A DNA stretch of 64,000 bases, from the NCBI GenBank assembly GCA_009667805.1, contig CM019069.1:47674201-47738200 (forward strand), in the 5' to 3' direction. Numbering within the stretch: position 1 is the first letter of the stretch; each line of letters starts with the position of its first letter. Source of the DNA: Leptobrachium leishanense. Taxonomy: Eukaryota > Chordata > Amphibia > Anura > Megophryidae. Below are positions 30,501 through 42,500 of this stretch, one piece after another. The notes under the pieces were generated by a model that saw nothing but the letters and a program-made list of their open reading frames with translations, was not told the DNA's origin and did not search any database. The position numbers and the translations under genes were made by a program.

Positions 30501-33500
30501 TATGCACACACCACAAATGATAGTTTTTATTGAATAAACGTTATGTTTACTTCTGATACAAAATATAAATTGAGCTGTAATATATGTCTATGTGCAGGGG
30601 TAAATAATAAATATTTTGTGCTTTGGTGAACAAAAACCTCAAAATTAACATTGCTGTACAGAATTGTTACTTGCTTTGTGGCGGCGGCCACCTTGCTGTA
30701 CGGAATTGTTACTTGCTTCATGGCGGTGGCCATCTTTAATACGTCACACTCAGCTACTCGCAGCATCTCCTCGGGTCGCTGCAAGTGCTAAGTTAGCAGT
30801 GCTGAGTGGCTGAATGGCGTTCAATGGCAAGTTGCTAACTTAGCACTTGCAGCGGCTGAGGTATTGAACGCGCCTCAGGTCTCTCCACCTTGGGATTCTA
30901 GAATACTTGGGGTCCTGTGTATACCAGATAAAGGCTACTTAACCTGTATATTAAAGTGTTACTGATGCACATGTTGCATGAATGTGATGTACGGAAATGT
31001 GCATTGCTAATAATTTTCCCCTATTTTTCTCATCATCGCAACAAATTCACATGTACAGGAAGTATGATTACCCGGACCTGTGTTCACATCTATTGTATTT
31101 GACACAAAATAACATCTCTACCAGGACGCAACGAATGCTGACACTGTATGAAAGAATAAACTAAAAATGCAAAAGTTTACTTCATTTTGTGATACTTAAA
31201 TAAATCTTATAACAATTGAACCCAAAATTTCCTTTTTTATCTATACATTTAAGTATTAAGTCAAACGATTTGCAAATATCCCCCCTCCCCCATAAAAACT
31301 AAATCTTTATTTTGTCCCTTCACTTTAGGTCTCACTCCTATGGAAAAGAAATTGGCGGAGTATAAATGCGACACCAATGAAGCAATTAAATTAAAGTTAG
31401 GTGGGTTGTCTTTATTATTTTCTGAAATTATTTCCCAAGCTTTGCAAATACATGGCTTATTTCCGCGTTTGTTTACATTCCTTGTGTCGCCTGTGCTACG
31501 CTTTGCGAAAATATTTGATTGTTACTCCGAGCCTCACCTTTTATTAGCCTGTTAGGATGAACACACTCGCAATATACAAACGGTCCAATCCAAACGTCTG
31601 CCATAAGTTAGAGGATAGGGCTCCTGTGTACCTGCAATCTGTTGCTTTTAAAGGGACACTACCACCAAAAAATGAAATATCCTTTTTATTTTATGTTGTT
31701 GATATCTTACATGTGCTATGTTTTTCTCTTGTTTTAGTTAAGAAAATATTTTACTCGTGAGCGCACGTACCTCACCTCACCGGCGCGTAATGACATCGTT
31801 TTCAGGTGCCATGCGGCAGAGCCGAGTGAATGCCTTATCCAGAGGGGCTACAAAACCGAGAGGCATCGCTGGAAAAGTCACACTCTGACCTTTCCAACAA
31901 TGCCCTTCTTAACTCCTTTTATTGTTGGATGTTACGCTGAGCAAGTCCACACTGAGTGCGTTGTCCCAGTACCTGTGGTCCGGTGCTGATCGCAGGTTTT
32001 TTTCGGAGGGGGCTGACATCTTAGAGTCTCTGCTGAAAATAAGGATATATAATTTGTTCAGGTCCTACAATACAACATGACTTCAAATCACGTTCAAACA
32101 TGATGCTCACAAAACGGTTTAAATTACCTCGGCACGCAGGAGTGAAATGGCTCAGTAGTGAAGGGGTTAAATAAGCTTTACAGGAAGCTCTCTCATTGTC
32201 CTCAATCCCTGACTGCTGTGACAGCAAATGAAATGCGATGTCAATCGGAAGAATTCATGAAGCATTTGATTGGATGTCGGGGATAATGTTTAATAATTCT
32301 AATATATATTATTATTCATTCCCCCCTGTGTTTCTCTGCTGCCTGGGTGGTGGATATTTAACGAAGAACACTAATGAAAAATATACACTGCAGGGCGTGT
32401 GATTTGTAATCGTCCTCTTTGAAAGGGGACAGACTTGAACCGATATTTTTTATTGCCTGTATACAGAGCCTGTGCTTATTGCTCTGTGTCCTTTATAGCC
32501 ACTTTAACCTCCTCAATTCTATCGTCTTCAAACACGTCATGTGTAAATTTTACTTTTATCCCTGTCTTCTTTTCATTGGTATACACACTATTCTTTTACA
32601 CTGCCATTTTTTCTTTAACCCCCCCCCCCCCTTATCCAGATTTGCTGCTCATTTACGTGTCTTGTTTTCTATTTTATCTGAGGGTTGAATTTACATTTCT
32701 CAATTGTAACAATTGTTCTTCTATTTATTTAGTACGCTTTCAAGAGGATATTGAAGATGAGAGCACAACTTTTAACCCCGAATTCAGCCATCAGCTATTT
32801 GGAGATGAGTACGTGCATGTGTCTCCTTTGTTTTACCTTTTGGCTCTTAAATTCTGTATAATTTAGGAATGCACAATACCATTCTTTTAAGAACGATTTA
32901 AGAGTACCGATACTTTTTTTTCAGGTGTGTGTATATCTATCCACACACACCAGACCTCTGATGTATACACCAACAGGCATCAGATACATGTATTCTCAAC
33001 AGACACCAAAGTGTGTGTGTGTGTGTACACGAGTGACCGCCAGCAAAGGTTTAGAGCGGCCGCACGGTGGGAATGCACAGTTCAAGATCTTGTGAACTCC
33101 AAGATCTTGCGAGATCGCAGCTGGTGGTTCCCACCAAGCGCCCGCTTTAAACCTCTGCCGACGGCCGCTCGGTGGAACACTGCTAGCTGCACAGGCCTGG
33201 TAGAATGCCATTAGAGCATTTTGACAGCTGCCCCAGCCCCTCGAATGCTGGCAAGCCAGCTCAGTGCTGGCTTCCGGTATCGAGGGCATCTGCACAAGTA
33301 TCGTGCAAATGCCAGTATCGGCACCGATAGTAGTATTGGTGCAACCCTAATCTAATTGTGTGTGTGTGTGGCTCTACATTCCTAGCAAATGTGTTTAGTC
33401 CTTGGCTTTCATATAAATTTGTCTCAGAATTTTGTAGAATATACATATTGAAACGTAACAGGTGCACATGAAGGACTGTTAGGACATGGGGAGTCGAGTA

Positions 33501-36500
33501 ATAATAACCCTGTATCATAAATGGGGCTTTTTAGAGATTTGTGTTAATAAATCCAGTTTGCAAATAGTTTAAATTTCTAAAATACTGCTTTTGCCAAAGA
33601 ATGACACAATTATCTCCCTTTTCATTGTATTTTTAGTGAGGTGGCCTTCGGATACAAAGGTTTGCAGATGCAGCTGTACTACAGCGCTGGAAGCCTGTCA
33701 ACAATGTTCCGTGTCCTGTACACTGCTAATGTGAATGAAAAGTTTGATTCTGTGCAGGTAATAATGTCTTGTTGAGTCAGTGTGCAGCAGCATTTACAGG
33801 GTTATTCAAAGTGATCCGAATGGCTGGAGAAAGGTAACCGAAACGCTGAAAATCAGCGTTCGGTTACCTTTCTTGGCCACTCGGCTATCCACAGAGCAGG
33901 CAATACGCCAAATCCTGGCGCATTGCCTGCACATTCGGTGCCTGTTTGAGGGCAGTGAAATCCCCATAAAAAAGCACTGCTTCGGCTATTCAGAGAACAC
34001 AAACCAGCAGTGAAATGTTCCCGAAATGCCCTGCCAGTCGGTGGTTTCATGCGACAGGTTTATTCAGGATAATCCCATTGGCTTCAATGTTAAAAATATT
34101 CCCATTTTAATACAATATCTAATAAACCATTCATTATAAAATTCTGCAGTAAAAAGTCTCTTTATAGATTTCTTTGGGATATTTTAAGCATTTGTCTTGA
34201 TTTGTTTTTTTTTTAAGTTTACTTATTTTTTCTGTAACAGCCCTTTTTATTATCATTCATTGGACCTCATATGTAAATTTCAGACATTTTCGCTCTGTAG
34301 TTTCTTTGCAAACAGCGTTTCACTTTTCAAACATTCATGCAAACTGTTTTCCTAATTTATTCACTACATTCGTCTGCAGTGTCTGGTTTTTCCGGCGGCT
34401 GCGCTGCGTGTGATCGGCTCCTGCGGGGTTTTTCCGGCATCTTCAGCTGGTTAATCCAGATGTTTTTGCGGGTTTCGCCGTGCATTCGCCAGGTTTTTGC
34501 GGTGACTTTTCGTCGGGGTTGCGGCAGCTTTTCCCTGCGCTTCGACAGCCCTGTGGTGCTTGCTGAATACACCGCAGGATCGCCAAAATGGGATTGCCGA
34601 ATTGGCCCGAATTGAAGAGAACGAAAAGTCACCGAACATGCGGTGACTTTTCGATTCTCTTTGAATATCCCTGTTAGTGTAACCATTTCCTATCTTCTTT
34701 CATATTGCAGTGAAGTGCAAATCATAAGGTAATGTACCACTGCAGTGCGAAGGACGTGCAGGGAGCGTCGCCTGTATTCCCTGTGTTGAGGATGACGCTC
34801 TCCACATGTCCTGTATCATAATTACCTTAGATTGCTCCCGCAGCAATCGCCTCTTCCTTCTTTATCTGATCTGCCTGCAGTGTGCCAGACCGGGTCAGGA
34901 ATCCACAGAGTGTATCGACATTACGGAGTGAAAAAAACATTCTTAATTCCAGACACATTGTTGTAAAGTAGAGATCCCAAATTCCGTGCCCCCCATCCTC
35001 CCTCCAGATATTACAATAGCAACGCCCATGATTCTCTGGCCATCTATTGCATTCAAATAATTCCGGGAGGGGGCAGAGCTTCAGATCCCTGTTGTCCCTT
35101 TTTTCCCACTAATGTTAGTCTCTGGGTAACTAACGTTTGAGATAATTAGGTGGCGAAGCCTACAGAAACCTTAAAAATGTTGTGTCCTCCCAGCTTCAAC
35201 ACCAATTAAATAATCTGTTTGCGGGTGGACTCACCCCCCACTGTGTTTCATCCCTGGGGGAGGGGGGACTTTTTCAAAACTTGTCAACATGTTGAGGAAG
35301 CCCGTTTGTCAGGCCAAGTGCATTGAAGAGTTTTTTTTCCAGCACCGGAACTCAGAGCATGGAAACTAACACAGTTGAAAGCGTTGGCATTCTGCCAGCC
35401 GCAGAGTATGGATTCCCAGCCAGTGTGGATGGCAGACTGTAAAAAAACAATATACACAATATTTCTGAGGTTTTTTCGTACGGATGGTCTTCTGGTTTTT
35501 GAATATTTGATTTTTACAGTTTTTTTTTTTTTTTTGTTTTGTTGAAAGGGTTTTACCAGGAAGGATGCATTAATATTTCTCTCGTTTTTCAAGTATGTCC
35601 TGGGTGGCGAGTATGTACCGTTAGTTGTCTTGCCCAAGGACACTTACTGGAAAGATGCTCTGGCCGGGATTGAACCTGTGTCTCCACGGTTATAGAGCAG
35701 TGATGTTACCTCTACTCCATCCAGCTGGTACATAAATACGTACGTCATTGCGCTACATAAAGCGTCTTTACTTACAGAGGTAAAAAGGTGTTTATCCTCT
35801 GAACCTCAGAAGTACAAGTCGTCGTCTTGCCATGTACAGGTGGTCAGTGTAACAAATCTTAAATGCAAAGAAAATGGACTAGACAGGCTCAGCTTGTGTG
35901 GACGTTGCAATGTGTTTGTGTGTGTGTGATTGCATGTAAGTGCGTCTCCAGATGGGAAACGAGTTTATATTCGTAAAAAATGCAGCTTTTCTATTTTCTT
36001 CTCGAAACCATAATATTCTCGCATGGAAAGTCAGCTGTTTAGTGGTCAGAGCGTTCAAAGAACAGATTTGTAGTTGAAGCGAGTAGCGACGCTCGTATGG
36101 GTCGGTTTGGTGTCCATCGATAGAGCGATGTTTGCAGTGACAATCTGTTGTCATGTCACTCAAATCTCATTCATTCCTAATCCTGACCCCAATTTATATA
36201 GGCTATATAATATTTATCACAGACCAATGTGTGGTGCCGTCCTGTTAAAGTTGTGCTGTTAATATTGCTTGTGCTTTGTACGTGAGACTTTATAACAAAA
36301 GCTCGTCTACTAAAGGTTTCTTAATGGGTTAAGTAATTGACCTCCCTGGCGGTTTTCCCGAGTGTGGTTTGGGGTTAAATTTCATTGCTGAAAGAGGTAA
36401 CCCTGAGCCACACTCGTGCTGCATGCATACCTGTCCCTGCGCTCCCTCGCTGACCTCTGCGATCACATTCTCCTCCGTGCGATCGTGGCGTCCTGGTTCC

Positions 36501-39500
36501 CTTCTCGCGGAAGGGAACCAGGAAGTAGGACGTCGCGATCGACCGGCGGGGACAGCGCGGGAGCGCAGGGACAGGTAATGTATCCAGCCCCGAGTGTGGC
36601 TCGGGGTTACCGCTTTCAGCAATGAAATTAACCCTGAGCCACACTTTAATACCGCTAGAAGGGCCAAATAAATTGTACCAATTCTGACATATAAAATGTG
36701 TCAAAATTGGAACGCCAGGGAGGTTAAAGGGACACGCTACACATCCTGACATCTTAATGTATTTTTTTTATTATTATTTATTTTTAAGAGGTCAGGATTT
36801 GAGGAGTGCCCGTTTCCCTGACATCATCCTCTCCGAGACCACCCACGATAGCAGTCTCAAAAAGGCAAGCGAGCAGCTCCATCCATCGATCTGCATGAGG
36901 TCTTCGGAACTTGCGTACTTAATGTGTGTCCCGTAGTGGTGCTTGATTTGCAGCTCCTGTGCTATGCAAGTTGGGTAGAAAAGCTATGGGTTCTAAAGCC
37001 CCTGAGCCGAAGAGTGACAAAGGGTGAGTAAAATCACCTTAAATAAAATCTTAAGTAATTGTGCGGAGGCTGTGCTCGCAGCATCTGCCCAATTACTGAA
37101 GGGCAAAAAACAGGGAGCTCTATTTTTAAGAGTACCTTTTTAAGGCTGCGGTCAAACAAGCGTACTTGAGAGCGGAAGGAATGTCCGTGAGAGTGGACAT
37201 TCCTTCCACTCTGATGCCCATGTGGCCACCTCACTGAGTGCAGTTAGTACGCTCAGCGCCACAAAGCTCCATTCTCCTACGGTGGATCGCGCTTTGTAGC
37301 CCCTTCCTATGCCCGTCGTAGCTTTTTGACGGGGAGGCTTAAAATCACGTCTGGTGTAGTGCACTCAACTAGTGCGCACGCTACACCGTGTTGCCCTCCC
37401 TGTCGAGCCGTCAGAAAGGTGCGACGACACAGTGAGAAGCGGTCACACAGATGCGCTCGTGTGACCGCAGCCTTAATGGTGCACTTTGCTTCAGAATTAT
37501 CCCCTGTGGGCTCAGAGGACCCTGACCGGTGACCCCGTACTTGCTTGTCCATGTGACTTATTTTATTGTGTTTTAGTGCCTAGGACTTTATGAAAAAAGA
37601 GAAAAAAAAATCCCCTGTAGCCTTACCGTTACCAATTTTGCGTAGAACTTCGGAGATGGAAATAATAGAGACAAAACTCATTAACCCCTCCGAGTTTTTG
37701 GAAAATTGTGTACCTTATAAAAATAAATGGAAATTTATTCTCCCATCATGCTGAGCCGGCCGGGTTCACGGCTTAAAACTGAGCGACAACTTTATCCAAC
37801 TGCTGTTCACAGAATATGATCGTTGAAATGCAAAGGAGAATAATGGCATTTTTTTTTTTTTTCCTTTTGCAAGGCATTTCCACTTTAAAATGTAATTTTG
37901 AATAAAATAAGCCTGACGTTTATTCCCCTGCCATTACGGAGGCAAACTATTTCACATGAACATTTTCAAATGCCGTACAAGTTATTTGGCGTTTCGCTTA
38001 ATTTCCTTCAAGATAAACGTTTTGATGAAGTTGTTTCTCGGCTGTTTACTAAACAAAAAAGCACGCGAAGAAAAACACCAATCAAAACAAAATGTCTTGG
38101 AAATGTCGGCGAGTGCGCGTTGTGCGTGCCTGTAGCGCTAGGGATAAGGTAAAGATAGAAGATGTCATCTGTACTCATTTCTATGTATTTCCATGTACAA
38201 CAAAACGTTATCCAAGGTTTTAGTTTGTTTTAATGACCATTGAAACGTAAGCTCACTCGCCCCTTCAACGCACCTCTTTGTAGAGTGAGTCCTAACCAAT
38301 GTACCAAGAGCTGCTCTTGGTACATTGGTTAGGTACTCACTCTACAAAGAGGTGCCTTGAAGGGGCGAGTGAGCTTACGTTTCAATGGCCATTAAAACAA
38401 ACTAAAACCTCAGATTACGTCTTGTTGTACATGGAAATACATAGAAACGGGCGCAGATGACATCTTTTTTTCTCATGTTTTATACATGAACTGGGCTGTT
38501 ACTCCTGGCTGTTGCAGCTGCTCTCAGTATGGGCGCGACACCGTTTTTTCTATATAGAAGGTAAAGATAGGTTTTTGATTTATTAGTCGGCATCTTCATC
38601 TATTATAGCCCCTATATAAATACTAGATTCTTTATGGTTTAAAGTTAGTTACAAGTATTTATAAAGCGCTATCAAGTTAGGTAGCGCTGTACAATGGGTG
38701 AACAGAATAACCAATATACATATATGTTAAACACACAGAACAGTAAGAGCGAGGACCCTGCTCAAGAGCTTACTATCTAAGGAGAGGGGTGACACGCTAA
38801 GGTGAGGGTAATAACGGAGTATGGAGTGTTTTTATATTAACTGGTAGATTGTAAACATGTAATTTCTTTGGTTAATATTCATTTTAAAAATAAAAAAATC
38901 TAAAATGTGATTTATTAATTTCTTTTTTTATTTAGGAATCTAAGTGTGGCACCAAAGATCTTAAGATTAAGTGCAATTCCCCTCGCCGCTCACCACATAG
39001 GTGTTCTCTCTACCACCTCACAGAAAATAGACAATACAGAAAAATTGCTCGGCGCAAAGAATATATAGCATGCAGACCCCCCCTACTGTTGTGTATAGAA
39101 ATCTATGTAATACATACGACTATATGATGACAGTAAGCCCTCGTAATGTATTCATAAAGAGAACATCCAACTTTCACATAGCGTAACATGCTTAAAAACA
39201 TAGAGAAATATTCTTCAATCGGTATGCCACTGAACATGTTCTAGAGCCCAAATCTTGCTCTATTACTTGCGCTCATGGGTATTTTATGTTTCGGGGTCCC
39301 CACTCTCCCTCTTAATCACGAACAATCTCTCTTCCTGTTTCTGCCATAACAACACCTCCAAAATATAGAGCCAGAAAGTGCTCCTCTAGTGTAATACCGT
39401 TTCACTTTTATTGTGTTTATGGTAAGTGAAGCGCTATTACACTAGAGGAGCACTTCCTGTTTTTTTATTTTGGAGGTGCTGTTACGGCGGAAACAGGAGG

Positions 39501-42500
39501 AGATTGTTCGTGATTAAGAGGGAGAGTGGGGACCCCGAAACATAAAACACCCATGTGCGCAAATAATAGAGCCCGATTCAGGCTCTGGAACATGTGAGTG
39601 AGATACCTATTGAAGAGTTTTTCTCGATCAGGTCTATTCAAAGAAAGGTGTCACAATGGAAAATTGGCAGAAGTGAAAATTCTTGGTCAAAATAGCTAAA
39701 CCAGAAATATTCTCCCATTTATCTCACTTTCCAAATCGGCTATTTGCTCTAGATTGTTCTCTTCTCCTGCCAGTTCTCTTGGTTTTCACCTCTCTCTGAA
39801 TAACCCTGTATATGTTTTTAATACGTTACGAGGGCTTACTGTCATCCTATACTCGTATGTATGTATTACATATATTTCTATACACAACAGTAGGGGTCCT
39901 GCATGCTATATATTCTTGGCGCCGAGACCTTTTTCTGTATTGTCCAGATTCCTAAATAATCCCGGTGCATTTAAAAAGCCGCTCAAGCAAGGGTCAACGG
40001 TTTGCTGTCTATTGTGGTGTATTTTATTTATATCCTTATTCTAGGTGCAGTTCACAAGCGGCCAGAATATGATATACAAGACGACATAGTTGAAAACGAG
40101 AGAAATCTCAATGTATCCATCCTGGTAGAATACTTTGGGCCCTATTTCATTCCTCGCGCATCGGTTTTGCGCGCAAGAGGACAAAACCATTTGCGCAGAA
40201 CGTCGTATTTCAACGTTCGCGCAAACGATGCGCGTTATCGTTTGACGCAGATGGACTTGCGCGAGCGTCATGAACTGTGCGCGTCCTAAACTTAACATTG
40301 TGAGCGCAAATGCGTTAAGCGGATGGTATTACAATTGATGCGCAACTTCCTACGAACGACGTTTGCGCGCATAATTTTATCGTCTTTGAAAACCTGGTGT
40401 TAACTGCAGATCTGAACGTTCTGGCCGAATCACAATACACCAGCACGAAAAAAAAAATACAGCACAGTATAGTTACACATTCTACACATACCCAAACAAT
40501 AAAATTGTGAATTCGTTTTATTGCTGCAGCATGTATACTCAGATTTACTTTGACAGGCGCAAAAACGTTAGTCAATTAAGGTGAATTGATGTCAATTGGG
40601 GTTCTTAATTCTGATTGGCTGAATCCCGCGAAAAAACCAGTCCGCGCACTGATTTACATGCGCAACATTACTACGCGCCTATTAGGCTGGGGTCAGACTA
40701 GCGCATTTTTTACGTGCGTTTAGGCGCACTTAATCACGGCCGCAGTAGCAGCAAATAACGCGCAATGACGGCCAATATACGAAGTGCGGCTGCACAAAAG
40801 TCCAGAAAATGAACGCATTTTTTCGAGAACGCAGTACCGATAGTACTGACGTACAGAGTGCGCTGCGTCAGCTAGCGGCGAGTGTGCGTGATTCGGAGAT
40901 GTCAGACGCTGCTCATGTCCGGCTAACATAACGTCCAGACGCAAAAAGTGTTTCCTTGACGATCTGTAAAAAATCACGCAGGAAAATGTGCATCGTATGA
41001 CCGTTTTCGCGTATTCCGTGAAAAAATAAGGCAATGCGTTCGGACTCACTTTTTGACGGTCGCTGCGAATAATGCGTTCGTTTGACCCTAGCCTTACACT
41101 TGACTTGCGCGTTTTTTTTTTACTAACGTTATTTTTTGACGGTTGAGAGATGTTCGGATCCGAATATCACGTTAATTTTCGCGCGATAACACTGGACACT
41201 GCGCGCAAAAAAATTACGCTACGTGAGCGCATTTGCGCAGAGAATGTAATATGGCCCTTTTATAAATAAATAAGAAGGGAAAAAAATTAAAACAAGGGCG
41301 TTTTTTTTTTTTTTTTCCCCTTTTTATATCTCCTTCCAGCACTTCTTCCATAACCTAGCCGAGTAGCCGAATATCGATTTGTAAGTGCCATTCATCCGCA
41401 GGTGCATAGACTCAACCGGGCCGGGGGGGGGGGAGATAATGCCTGAAAGGACAAGGAATTAGCAGTGTGTTGTATTAGCCTTTTGTAGAGTATTTTTGTC
41501 CTAAGCATCTTAATTTCCCTGTTTTGAATGCCAAGTGGCAAGAGTCTCGGTTTTGAACTAATACTCATCGTGCGTGTAAACGGTGTGAAAGGGGGCTGCT
41601 TAGTAAGTTAACACAAAGTGTTCTCGTGCGAACCCTCGTGGAAATGGATACAATACAAACATTCGAGGTGAACTCGCCGCAGACTCCATTGAGCACAAAC
41701 CTGGGCTCATTGTTCAGACGCGCTCCCCTGCTCCACCAGAGAAAAGTAAGTGAATAGCCTGCCAGCTCATTTCGGTGAATGGAGTGTGGGGGGGGGGGGG
41801 TAACGACACTTTTTTTTCTTTTCTAAAGTTGAGACCAATTCATTCCGTTTTATTGCCTGGTGAGAAGCAGTAATATGTTATTGTGAAAGTTCATCAAATA
41901 TTCATGGGCAAAGACAAGTAGTTAAATGTATTCATTCAAGTGGTCTGGGCGTAGAGGGGGGGGGAGCGATTTTTGAAAGGGACCATGGAGTCTGCTCAGC
42001 TGACAGTCTAAGGGGAGAAGGCGCTTGTTTAACAAGCTTACATCTAATCTCTGATTACGGCCCGTCTGACAGGATTTCCTTTCCCTTTTTTATTGTGGGA
42101 AATTTGCATAAGTAAATCCCGCTCACAAAAAACACCCCCGTTGTAATTCCTCGTAATCCTAAATTGAGGATCTTGACTCGCCTCTCTGATTCCCTTAATC
42201 ATTAGAAAAAAAAGAAAACGCTTCTCCCAGCCCTGCTTAGAGACGCTTGTATGGATTTTCGTTACAATATAATCCTCCGTGTTTACATATGCTTCTTCAC
42301 TTGCCACCTAACGTGATTGCACCTGGCTTTAATGTAAGGGGGGGTTAAAATCCAGGTCTCTTGCGCTTCACTATAGAGACGAAGACAGACGAGTATTGTT
42401 CACTTTGCAAATGGGTCTTTTAGTGATTACAGTAATTTTCATTTCCAATGACCAGTGAATTGGAGGATTTTGATCCATTTCATGTTGTTTTTTTTTTCTT

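Larger units (their letters stand above)
27541..31328 (+). other. HAT1 intron 1
   Basis: 3.8 kb, GTAAGT...TTTAG. Contains a hAT MITE, an L2 tail, a TCCCTGGCG MITE, a 53-bp minisatellite and two large foldbacks (separate entries). 30655-30735 holds a two-copy tandem repeat with GAATTGTTACTTGCTT. The remainder shows nothing recognisable. Confidence 0.85.

Noticed and set aside
35640..35735. Possible tRNA gene on the minus strand
   Set aside because: It has a B box and an anticodon-arm-like stretch, but no intact acceptor stem, and it is fused to a SINE body repeated elsewhere in the window.
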